Positions 1-6,420 of a DNA stretch of 7,901 bases are shown here, piece by piece. The DNA is taken from positions 1 through 7,901 of the forward strand of contig JAOUPW010000069.1 in assembly GCA_029879665.1 (NCBI GenBank), given 5' to 3'. Each line of letters begins with the position of its first letter. Position 1 is the stretch's first letter. A program made the translations under genes and the position numbers. A model generated the notes under the pieces. The model was not told where the DNA came from and did no database searches. It worked only from the letters and a program-made list of their open reading frames with translations. Source of the DNA: Rhodospirillales bacterium. GTDB taxonomy: Bacteria; Pseudomonadota; Alphaproteobacteria; Rhodospirillales; JAOUPW01.

Positions 1-875
1 GGGTGGTCGCGTCCCGCGCGCTGTTTGGATCGTGCCTTTACATCCTCAACGACATCCTGCCCGGATACGGCATCGAAACCGTTCTTGTCGACGGCACGGA
101 TTTAAACCAATGGCAACAGGCGCTCGGCAAAAAAACCCAGGCCGTGTTTTTGGAATCGCCGTCCAATCCGACCCTTGAAGTTATAGATCTGAAGGCGGTC
201 TGCGATCTCGCCCACAAGGCCGGCGCCCGGGTGGTGATCGACAACGTCTTCGCCACGCCGGTGCTGCAAAAACCCCTCGAACTCGGCGCCGATATCGTCA
301 TGTACTCCACCACCAAGCATATCGACGGCCAGGGCCGCAGCCTGGGCGGCGCCATCCTGACCAACGACGAAGACTATGTCGAAAACCTGCTGACGCCCTT
401 TTACCGCCATACCGGCCCGTCCATGAGCCCGTTCAACGCCTGGCTGCTGTTGAAGGGGCTTGAGACCTTGCAGGTGCGCGTCGACCGTCATTGCGAAAAC
501 GCCCTTGCCGTCGCCAGGTATCTGGAAGGGCGCAAGGGCGTCGGCCGTGTGCTGTATCCGGAATTGCCCAGCCATCCCCAGCATGCCCTGGCCATGGCGC
601 AAATGTCGGGCAAGGGCAGCACCATCGTCGCCTTCGAGATCGAAGGCGGCAAGGCGGGCGCCTTCAAGGCACTGAACGGCCTCAAGTTGGTGGATATTTC
701 AAACAACCTGGGCGATGCGAAAAGCCTGATCACCCATCCGGCGACCACCACCCATCAACGGCTGAGCGACGGGGAACGAGCACAGCTTGGTATTTCCGAC
801 GGACTGGTGCGGCTTTCGGTGGGGCTGGAAGACCCGGCTGACGTGATCGAGGATCTGGACCGGGCCCTGGGCTGA
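1..875 (+). CDS. metZ: O-succinylhomoserine sulfhydrylase (MetZ), 5'-truncated
   Basis: This is a PLP-dependent Cys/Met-metabolism enzyme of the cytoplasm. The family converts O-succinylhomoserine and sulfide to homocysteine in direct-sulfhydrylation methionine synthesis. About 290 residues are visible, and the reading frame is open to the left edge, so the GTG at position 3 is internal. Family members are about 390-400 aa, so roughly 100 N-terminal residues are missing. Visible marks, numbered from codon 3, are the ESPSNPTLE segment (51-59), the cofactor-contacting DNVFATP (80-86), the PLP-binding lysine in STTKHIDGQGR (K105), ITHPATTTH (243-251) and the C-terminal LVRLSVGLED (268-277). The ISNNLGDAKSL stretch (232-242) and the 'STTKHIDGQGR' form favour MetZ over cystathionine gamma-synthase, gamma-lyase or MetY, but the substrate assignment rests on recall of family sequences. 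It converges with the downstream rhodanese, and no clear terminator is visible in the 20-bp gap. Confidence 0.9.
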   Translation, partial: VVASRALFGSCLYILNDILPGYGIETVLVDGTDLNQWQQALGKKTQAVFLESPSNPTLEVIDLKAVCDLAHKAGARVVIDNVFATPVLQKPLELGADIVMYSTTKHIDGQGRSLGGAILTNDEDYVENLLTPFYRHTGPSMSPFNAWLLLKGLETLQVRVDRHCENALAVARYLEGRKGVGRVLYPELPSHPQHALAMAQMSGKGSTIVAFEIEGGKAGAFKALNGLKLVDISNNLGDAKSLITHPATTTHQRLSDGERAQLGISDGLVRLSVGLEDPADVIEDLDRALG

Positions 876-895
876 AAATCCATTTAAACTTGGGC

Positions 896-1333
896 TTATC
901 CCTGCACCCAGGCGAGGCCGTCCACTTTCCAGCCGTTGACCCGGCCGCGGTGCTTGGCTCCGTCCGGGTCGCCTTCGAAACCGTGGGCGATGTTGTAGCA
1001 TCGGGCAAAGCCCTCGGCGGTCATGGCAATGGCCGCATTCTTTGAGCGCACGCCGGAGCGGCAGAGAAACAGCAACGGCGCTTCCCGGTGACTGCCGATG
1101 TCGATACCGACGCCCGCCATCTGGGCGGAAAATTCAGGATTAATATCCATTTTCGGAAATAGCTGCCACGGCACGAACAAGGGTTGTTTGCCCAGTTGGC
1201 TCAGATCGGCGAATCCCACGTAAGCCCATTCCGCATTAGTGCGAACATCTATCAACACCGAAGCCGGGTCCGTTTCAAGAATTTTCCAGGCTTCCCTTGG
1301 CAATATATCGCCCGCATACGCACCTTCTGACAT
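896..1333 (-). CDS. Single-domain rhodanese-like protein
   Basis: This is a small cytoplasmic rhodanese-fold protein of about 145 aa, a typical size for stand-alone rhodanese domains. Such proteins transfer sulfane sulfur through a persulfide on the active-site cysteine. Numbering from the upstream ATG at 1339, LIDVRTNAEW (29-38) is the conserved first strand and loop, and CRSGVRS (93-99) is the active-site loop with nucleophile C93, so it should be catalytically competent. GFEGDPD (120-126) and the ending GWKVDGLAWVQ match a common proteobacterial subfamily. Two ATGs lie two codons apart, at 1339 and 1333. I chose 1333 because a GGAG is seven bases before it but only one base before the other. 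The gene converges with metZ and is divergent from the large oxidoreductase, sharing the AT-rich region 1340-1479 with it. The sulfur donor and acceptor are unknown. A role near methionine or sulfide metabolism is inferred only from position. Confidence 0.88.
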   Translation of the reverse strand: MSEGAYAGDILPREAWKILETDPASVLIDVRTNAEWAYVGFADLSQLGKQPLFVPWQLFPKMDINPEFSAQMAGVGIDIGSHREAPLLFLCRSGVRSKNAAIAMTAEGFARCYNIAHGFEGDPDGAKHRGRVNGWKVDGLAWVQG

Positions 1334-1340
1334 CTGCATT

Positions 1341-1345
1341 CTCCG
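1341..1345 (-). promoter_or_regulatory. Shine-Dalgarno of the rhodanese gene
   Basis: Read on the - strand this is CGGAG. It lies 7 nt before the ATG at 1333-1331 but only 1 nt before the in-frame ATG at 1339-1337. The spacing therefore favours the second ATG as the real start. It is seen directly in the sequence; use in the cell is inferred. Confidence 0.6.
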
Positions 1346-1358
1346 AATGGCTGCTAAC

Positions 1359-1375
1359 GCTAAAGAATCTTTGGC
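1359..1375. repeat. 17-bp inverted repeat, possible operator
   Basis: The sequence is GC-t-AAAGA-a-TCTTT-g-GC. The five-base inner arms are perfect around a single central base, and the outer GC/GC pair is symmetric across one mismatch. It lies about 25 bp upstream of the rhodanese start and overlaps a candidate -35 element for the opposite gene, a position suited to a dimeric repressor. No known regulator motif is recognised, and a short dyad in AT-rich DNA can occur by chance. Confidence 0.3.
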
Positions 1376-1399
1376 AAAAGCTCTTGTGTCTTATATATG
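1371..1399 (+). promoter_or_regulatory. Candidate promoter for the oxidoreductase-pmbA pair
   Basis: TTGGCA (1371-1376) matches the -35 consensus TTGACA at five of six positions. It is followed after 17 bases by TATATG (1394-1399), a 4/6 match to TATAAT. The predicted transcript would start near 1406, leaving a leader of about 75 nt before the ATG at 1480. The -35 overlaps the right arm of the dyad at 1359-1375. In this AT-rich patch several other -10-like hexamers exist, so the exact position is uncertain. Confidence 0.3.
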
Positions 1400-1479
1400 T
1401 CCTATACGGTTATTGCATCGATTTAACCAGCGAGGGGCTTCCGTGGCGATCCCTTCTCGCAGCCCCGGGAATATAAACC

Positions 1480-4400
1480 ATGCCCCATCTTTCCCTTGCT
1501 CACAACCTGACCTTTGACGACCTCTACAATCCGGACGGACTGGGGCGCATCGACGCCCTCTTCCTGAAGGCGCTCGGCGACGCCGACGACGCCCTTTGTC
1601 AGCAGCTTAAAGCGGCGCGCACCAATCCCGGCTCCCTGGAAGCCAAGGAAGAATCGGACCTGTTGCTGGCGCTGGCGCCTTATTTTAACGATTTTGTAGG
1701 CGAACTTTTCGGCATTGGTTCCGAAGTTCAGGCCCTTGCCGCCGGCCACAATGAACTGGCGCCCCTTTACGCCTGCAAAAGGCTGTTCGTGCAGCGCCGG
1801 GCATCGCGCGCGCACAAAGCCGAAGAAGCCGCCGGCTTTGACGGTGCCATGCTGCGCCAAGAACTGACCCCCCTGATCGGCGGATCGTTCGATCAGCTTT
1901 CATTCTCCACGACTGTCATGAACTGGCTTGAAGACGCCGACGCCAACGAAACCGCCCTGGGCCTCGCCACGCAATATGCCGCCTGGGCTTTGCATACGGC
2001 CGAAGGTCGCGCGCTGCACAAAGACGACATCCTGTTTCGCGAACCGGGCAAGGTCGACCACTATTCCCTGGTGTCTGCGGAACCGGCCAAGGTCGGCCCC
2101 GCCGATATGCTGGAATTCCCTCTATCGCGGCAGGAACACCGCGAAGGCTTCGGGTTGTGCGATCATGGCACCGACCTGATCGGCGCCCTTGATGAAATGA
2201 ATTATTGCGTCATCTGCCATGACCGCGGCAAAGACAGTTGCTCCAAGGGCATTCGCGACAAAAAGACCGGAGCCTTCACAAAAAACCCCCTCGGCGTCAC
2301 CTTGGCCGGATGTCCGCTGGAAGAAAAAATTTCCGAAATGCACAAGGCGAAGATGGATGGCCTTGTAATCGGCGCATTGAGCATTATCGCCGTCGACAAC
2401 CCGCTCGCCGCCGGCACCGGACACCGCATCTGCAACGACTGCATGAAGGCCTGCATCTACCAGAAACAGGATCCGGTCGATATTCCCCAGGCTGAAACCC
2501 GCATACTCAAGGACGTGCTGGCGCTGCCCTGGGGCTTCGAGATCTACGGCCTGATGACCCGCTGGAACCCGCTCAACATCCGCCGCCCCCTGCCACTGCC
2601 CGACAGCGGCTATAAGGTGCTGGTGGTCGGCCTGGGGCCGGCGGGCTTTTCTCTCGCCCATTTCCTGATGAACGAGGGCCACACGGTCACCGCCGTCGAC
2701 GGCCTCAAGATCGAACCGCTGGACGCGGATCTCAGCGGCGTCACGCCCACCGGCGAACGGGTTCCCTTCAGGCCTATTCACGAAGTCAGCGAATTTTACG
2801 AATCCCTGGATGACCGCGTTATGGCCGGCTTCGGCGGCGTCGCCGAATACGGCATCACCGTCCGCTGGGACAAGAACTTCCTGAAAGTCATTCGCCTGTT
2901 GCTGGAACGCCGGGCGCGTTTTTCCATGTTCGGCGGCGTGCGTTTGGGGGGAACCCTGACTGCGGATCAAGCCTTCGATCTGGGCTTCGATCATGTGGCG
3001 CTGTGCATGGGCGCCGGCAAACCCACTTACCTGGACATTCCCGGCGGCCTTTCGCGCGGCGTGCGCCAGGCATCTGATTTCCTGATGGCCCTGCAATTGA
3101 CCGGCGCCGCCAAGATGGAATCAGTCGCCAACCTGCAAATCCGCTTGCCGGTGGTGGTGATCGGCGGCGGCCTCACCGGCGTCGACACGGCAACCGAGGC
3201 GCTGGCCTATTACGTGCGCCAGGTGGAAAAGTTTCTGTTCCGGTATGAAACCCTCATCGGCGAAAAAGGCGAGGACGCGGTCCGCGCGACCTGGTCGGAA
3301 GAAGAAGCCGGCGTCGCCGATGAATTCCTTGCCCACGCCAAGGCCATCCGCGCCGAACGGCAGGCGGCGGCCAAGGACGGGCGCGACCCGGACCTGATTT
3401 CGCTGTTGAATTCCTGGGGCGGCTCGACCCTGGCCTATCGCCGCCGCATGGTCGATTCTCCCAGCTATACCCTCAACCACGAGGAAATCGTCAAGGCCAT
3501 GGAACAAGGCATGCGCTTTGCCGAGTTGCTGGCGCCGCTGGCGGTGGAAACCGATGAAAATGGCGCGACCAAGGAAATCCGGCTTGGCATTCAGGAAATG
3601 GTCGACGGACGGCCAACCCCCACCGGCGAGGAAATCACCCTGCCGGCGCGCACGGTCCTGATCGCCGCCGGCACCCAGCCCAACACGGTGCTTGCCCGCG
3701 AACATCCCGGTTTTGCCAAGATCGACGGCAAATTTTTCCAGGCTTACGACGAAACCGGCAACCCGGCATCGCCCGAAAGAGTCTGCAAGCCGGACCAGGT
3801 CCAGGTCATCATGGACCTGCGCGGAGACGGCCGGGCCATGAGTTTCTTCGGCGACCTGCATCCCTCCTTCGCCGGCAACGTGGTCAAGGCTTTCGGCAGC
3901 GCCAAACTGGGCTATCCGGTGATCAACCGGATGCTTGAAAAAAACGCGCCGACCTCGGTCACCCCCGCCGCACTCTCCGCCCAACTCAATGACCGCCTCC
4001 GGGCACGGGTGCATGAAGTCAAACGCCTGACGCCAACCATCATCGAGGTTATCGTGCGGGCCCCCCAGGCGGCGTCCAATTTCCACCCCGGCCAGTTCTA
4101 CCGGCTGCAGAATTTTGAAACCTTGGCTCCCCAGGTCGACGGCACCCGGCTCGCCATGGAAGGCGTGGCCCTGACCGGCGCCTGGGTCGACAAGGACAAG
4201 GGACTGGTGTCGCTGATCGTTCTCGAAATGGGCGGATCGTCCAGCCTGTGCGAAATGCTCAAGCCGGATGAGCCGGTCATCCTGATGGGACCGACCGGCG
4301 CACCGACGGAAATTCCTTCCGGCGAAACGGTGCTGCTGGCGGGCGGCGGGCTCGGCAATGCGGTACTGTTTTCCATCGGCCAGGCCATGCGCCAGGCGGG

Positions 4401-4968
4401 ATCAAAGGTGCTCTACTTCGCCGCCTACAAGGGAACCGGCGACCGTTACCACATCGACAACATCAAGGCCGCCGCCGACACCGTGATCTGGTGCTGTGAT
4501 CAGGCTCCCGGTTTCGAGCCCGACCGCGACGGCGACAAGGCCTTCGTCGGCAACGTGGTCCAGGCCATGACCGCCTACGCCAAAGGGGAACTGGGTGAAA
4601 CCGACATTTCCCTTGGCGAGGTCGACCGCATTATCGCCATCGGCTCCGACCTGATGATGAACGCGGTTGGGCAAGCCCGCCATGCGGTGCTGGCCGAATT
4701 CCTTAAACCCGATCACATCGGCATCGGTTCCATCAACTCGCCCATGCAATGCATGATGAAGGAAATCTGCGCCCAGTGCCTGCAATTGCACCGGGATCCC
4801 AAGACCGGTGAGGAATCAGTGGTCTTTTCCTGCTTCAATCAGGATCAACCTCTGGACAAGGTGGTCTTTTCCTCGTTGCGCCAACGCTTGAACCAGAACT
4901 CGGTCCACGAAAAGCTGACCCATCATTGGATCGCCCGCTGCCTCGACCGTCTGGAAAAGAGCGCATGA
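1480..4968 (+). CDS. Large multidomain NAD(P)/FAD iron-sulfur oxidoreductase (GltD/NfnB-like plus PyrK/NfnA-like fusion)
   Basis: This is a 1162-aa protein with no signal peptide or membrane segment. Residues 1-235 are unrecognised and mostly helical-looking. Residues 243-325 carry seven cysteines (C243, C246, C254, C278, C318, C321, C325) patterned like the two [4Fe-4S] sites of GltD-type proteins, including CPLEEKI at 278-284. Next come two dinucleotide folds, GLGPAG (384-389, expected to bind FAD) and GGGLTG (562-567, expected to bind NAD(P)H), then AYRRRM (652-657) and IAAGTQPNT (728-736). From about 838 a ferredoxin-reductase/PyrK-like module begins: GQFYRLQ (871-877), LLAGGGLGNAV (952-962) and cysteines C1091, C1097, C1100, C1118 in a PyrK-like [2Fe-2S] pattern. 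The same two modules are separate subunits in NfnAB and SudAB, so electron transfer among NAD(P)H, flavin and an Fe-S partner is likely. Bifurcation is not shown. A GGGA lies 9 nt before the ATG. Often named just 'pyridine nucleotide-disulfide oxidoreductase'. Confidence 0.88.
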   Translation: MPHLSLAHNLTFDDLYNPDGLGRIDALFLKALGDADDALCQQLKAARTNPGSLEAKEESDLLLALAPYFNDFVGELFGIGSEVQALAAGHNELAPLYACKRLFVQRRASRAHKAEEAAGFDGAMLRQELTPLIGGSFDQLSFSTTVMNWLEDADANETALGLATQYAAWALHTAEGRALHKDDILFREPGKVDHYSLVSAEPAKVGPADMLEFPLSRQEHREGFGLCDHGTDLIGALDEMNYCVICHDRGKDSCSKGIRDKKTGAFTKNPLGVTLAGCPLEEKISEMHKAKMDGLVIGALSIIAVDNPLAAGTGHRICNDCMKACIYQKQDPVDIPQAETRILKDVLALPWGFEIYGLMTRWNPLNIRRPLPLPDSGYKVLVVGLGPAGFSLAHFLMNEGHTVTAVDGLKIEPLDADLSGVTPTGERVPFRPIHEVSEFYESLDDRVMAGFGGVAEYGITVRWDKNFLKVIRLLLERRARFSMFGGVRLGGTLTADQAFDLGFDHVALCMGAGKPTYLDIPGGLSRGVRQASDFLMALQLTGAAKMESVANLQIRLPVVVIGGGLTGVDTATEALAYYVRQVEKFLFRYETLIGEKGEDAVRATWSEEEAGVADEFLAHAKAIRAERQAAAKDGRDPDLISLLNSWGGSTLAYRRRMVDSPSYTLNHEEIVKAMEQGMRFAELLAPLAVETDENGATKEIRLGIQEMVDGRPTPTGEEITLPARTVLIAAGTQPNTVLAREHPGFAKIDGKFFQAYDETGNPASPERVCKPDQVQVIMDLRGDGRAMSFFGDLHPSFAGNVVKAFGSAKLGYPVINRMLEKNAPTSVTPAALSAQLNDRLRARVHEVKRLTPTIIEVIVRAPQAASNFHPGQFYRLQNFETLAPQVDGTRLAMEGVALTGAWVDKDKGLVSLIVLEMGGSSSLCEMLKPDEPVILMGPTGAPTEIPSGETVLLAGGGLGNAVLFSIGQAMRQAGSKVLYFAAYKGTGDRYHIDNIKAAADTVIWCCDQAPGFEPDRDGDKAFVGNVVQAMTAYAKGELGETDISLGEVDRIIAIGSDLMMNAVGQARHAVLAEFLKPDHIGIGSINSPMQCMMKEICAQCLQLHRDPKTGEESVVFSCFNQDQPLDKVVFSSLRQRLNQNSVHEKLTHHWIARCLDRLEKSA
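4953..4968 (+). promoter_or_regulatory. ATGA stop/start overlap with purine-rich ribosome site for pmbA
   Basis: The oxidoreductase stop TGA (4966-4968) shares bases with the ATG at 4965-4967. A purine-rich GGAAAAGAG (4953-4961) sits just upstream. This favours ATG 4965 over an in-frame upstream TTG at 4926, which would add 13 residues overlapping the previous gene. Such overlaps usually mean translational coupling and a shared transcript. Confidence 0.65.
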
Positions 4969-6308
4969 GTAACGGCGAAGATCGCCTCAATCTGCTGACC
5001 GACCTGACCGCAAAAGCGCAAGCGGCCGGTGCCGATACCGCCGACGCGGTCTTCGTGGAAGGCATTTCGCTCAGCCACGCCCATCGTCTGGGCAAGCCTG
5101 AACACGTGGAACGTTCGGAAGGCGCCGATATCGGCCTGCGCGTCTTCGTCGGACAACGTCAGGCCATCGTTTCCTCTTCGGACATGTCCTCGGGGGCATT
5201 GGCGGAACTGGTGGAGCGCGCCGTCGCCATGGCTAAATTGGTTCCCGAAGATCCCTATTGCGGTCTGGCGGACGCGGCGCAACTTGCACGTGACTTTCCG
5301 GATCTCGACATGTGTGATCCATACGAGCCTTCCGCCGAAGACCTGATTGACCGCGCCGCCCGCGCCGAAGACGCGGCCCGCGCGGTTCCCGGCGTCACCA
5401 ATTCCGAAGGCGCCGAGGCGGGATGGAGCCGGCACACCCTGGCCATGGCCGCGACCAATGGGTTCGCACGCACCTATTCCGGTACCGGGCATTCCGTCAG
5501 CGCCTCGGTGCTGGCCGGTGAAGGCACGGCCATGGAACGGGATTACGACTATTCCAGCGCCGTTTTCGCGGAAGACCTGGAAGCACCTGAAACCATCGGC
5601 CGCAGCGCCGGCGAAAAAGCGGTCAAACGCCTGAACCCGAGAAAAGTCGAAACCGCGCAGGTTCCCATCGTTTACGACCCGCGCGTGGCCCGCGGCATCG
5701 TCGGGCACTTGTCCAGCGCCATCAACGGGGCCTCCGTCGCCCGCGGCACGTCTTTCCTCAAAGACATGATGGACAAAAGAATTTTCCCGGAACACGTTGT
5801 CATTGTCGATGATCCCTTGCGCAAACGTGGATTGCGGTCCCGTCCCTTCGACGGCGAAGGCGTGGCGACGGCACGGCGCAACATCATTGACCGTGGCGTT
5901 CTGAAAACATGGATCCTCGATCTCAGTTCGGCCCGCCAACTGGGCCTCGCCACCACCGGCCACGCCTCGCGCGGGACTTCATCGCCGCCGTCGCCGTCGG
6001 CCAGCAACCTGTATATGGAACCGGGGCCGTTAAGCCCGGATGAGCTGATCGCCGACATCAAGAGCGGTTTTTACGTCACCGAGATGATCGGCTTCGGCAT
6101 CAATGCCGTCACCGGGGATTATTCCCGGGGCGCCGGCGGCTTCTGGATCGAAAACGGCAAGCTTACCTATCCGGTGAACGAAGTTACGGTGGCCGGCAAC
6201 CTGAAGGACATGTTCCTCAACCTCACCCCCGCCAACGACCTCACCTTCCGCTACGGCACCGATGCCCCGACCCTTCGCATCGAAGGCATGACCGTCGCCG
6301 GCCAGTAG
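4965..6308 (+). CDS. pmbA: PmbA/TldE-type subunit of the TldD/TldE peptidase
   Basis: This is a 447-aa cytoplasmic protein, the normal length for PmbA (TldE). In the family, TldD and TldE form a heterodimeric metallopeptidase that degrades unfolded peptides. In E. coli it matures microcin B17 and helps degrade the CcdA antitoxin. The TldD subunit carries the HExxxH zinc site. No HExxxH occurs here, which fits the non-metal-binding TldE partner. Recognisable marks, numbered from ATG 4965, are the RSEGADIGLRVFVG region (50-63), RPFDGEGVAT (293-302), and the strongly conserved GINAVTGDYSRGAGGFW (378-394) followed by a PVNEVTVAGNLKDMF segment. The SSPPSPSASN stretch (339-348) is low in complexity but in my recollection usual for alphaproteobacterial members. 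No TldD is visible in the window, so the partner must be encoded elsewhere. It overlaps the upstream oxidoreductase by four bases and is probably cotranscribed with it. Confidence 0.92.
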   Translation: MSNGEDRLNLLTDLTAKAQAAGADTADAVFVEGISLSHAHRLGKPEHVERSEGADIGLRVFVGQRQAIVSSSDMSSGALAELVERAVAMAKLVPEDPYCGLADAAQLARDFPDLDMCDPYEPSAEDLIDRAARAEDAARAVPGVTNSEGAEAGWSRHTLAMAATNGFARTYSGTGHSVSASVLAGEGTAMERDYDYSSAVFAEDLEAPETIGRSAGEKAVKRLNPRKVETAQVPIVYDPRVARGIVGHLSSAINGASVARGTSFLKDMMDKRIFPEHVVIVDDPLRKRGLRSRPFDGEGVATARRNIIDRGVLKTWILDLSSARQLGLATTGHASRGTSSPPSPSASNLYMEPGPLSPDELIADIKSGFYVTEMIGFGINAVTGDYSRGAGGFWIENGKLTYPVNEVTVAGNLKDMFLNLTPANDLTFRYGTDAPTLRIEGMTVAGQ

Positions 6309-6311
6309 CCG

Positions 6312-6335
6312 AAAATCCTTCCCAGCTAAGGTTTT
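6312..6335 (+). terminator. Weak hairpin with T-run after pmbA
   Basis: AAAA(T)CCTT (6312-6320) can pair with AAGGTTTT (6328-6335) across a 7-nt loop, giving eight pairs with one bulged T. The 3' arm ends in four T's. It sits only 3 bp after the pmbA stop, as expected for a terminator. However, the stem has just two G-C pairs, so it would be inefficient if used at all. Confidence 0.25.
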
Positions 6336-6388
6336 ATGCGATGATGGCGGGCCCGCGAACATTGGCCCGGCCCCGGCTGGCGTGCTAT

Positions 6389-6420
6389 GGTCCGCCACAT
6401 CACTGGATAGTTGCGGAACC
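6389..6420 (+). repeat. Imperfect inverted repeat before the ABC exporter
   Basis: GGTCCGC (6389-6395) pairs with GCGG-A-ACC (6413-6420), with one bulged A and a 17-nt loop. The right arm covers the only purine-rich ribosome-site candidate (GCGGA) for the TTG start at 6421. It could therefore hide that site in RNA, or be incidental. The rest of the 112-bp pmbA-exporter gap holds a GC-rich patch with the palindrome GCGGGCCCGC (6348-6357) and no gene that I can support. Confidence 0.25.

Larger units (their letters stand above)
1340..1479. promoter_or_regulatory. AT-rich divergent intergenic region
   Basis: This 140-bp non-coding stretch separates the start codons of the rhodanese (-) and the large oxidoreductase (+), so promoters for both must lie here or inside the adjacent coding sequence. 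The middle part (about 1355-1432) is clearly richer in A/T than the flanking genes. It contains a dyad at 1359-1375, a near-identical tandem octamer at 1388-1406 and a candidate sigma70-type promoter at 1371-1399. The last 40 bases before the oxidoreductase are GC-rich again. I see no small gene in it. Confidence 0.6.

Noticed and set aside
2122..3096. 324-codon open frame on the - strand inside the oxidoreductase
   Set aside because: It lies wholly within a well-supported coding region. Its translation is rich in His, Gln, Gly and Ala, as expected from the reverse of GC-rich codons, and shows no recognisable domain.
3121..4086. 321-codon open frame on the - strand inside the oxidoreductase
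   Set aside because: Same reasoning: it is antisense to conserved GGGLTG-containing sequence, has biased composition and shows no motif.
4926..4964. TTG-started N-terminal extension of PmbA
   Set aside because: The extra 13 residues overlap the end of the previous gene and do not resemble PmbA starts. The ATG at 4965 with its ATGA overlap is the better start.
4923..5963. 346-codon open frame on the - strand across pmbA
   Set aside because: It is antisense to conserved PmbA coding sequence. High GC at third positions suppresses stop codons on the reverse strand and creates long false frames.
5980..6006. GCCGCC/GTCGCC repeat-like patch in pmbA
   Set aside because: It encodes the Ser/Pro-rich segment SSPPSPSASN, which I recall as usual for alphaproteobacterial PmbA. 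It is low-complexity coding sequence rather than an independent repeat.
6348..6357. GC-rich palindrome GCGGGCCCGC as a terminator
   Set aside because: It has no loop and no following T-run, so it does not look like an intrinsic terminator.
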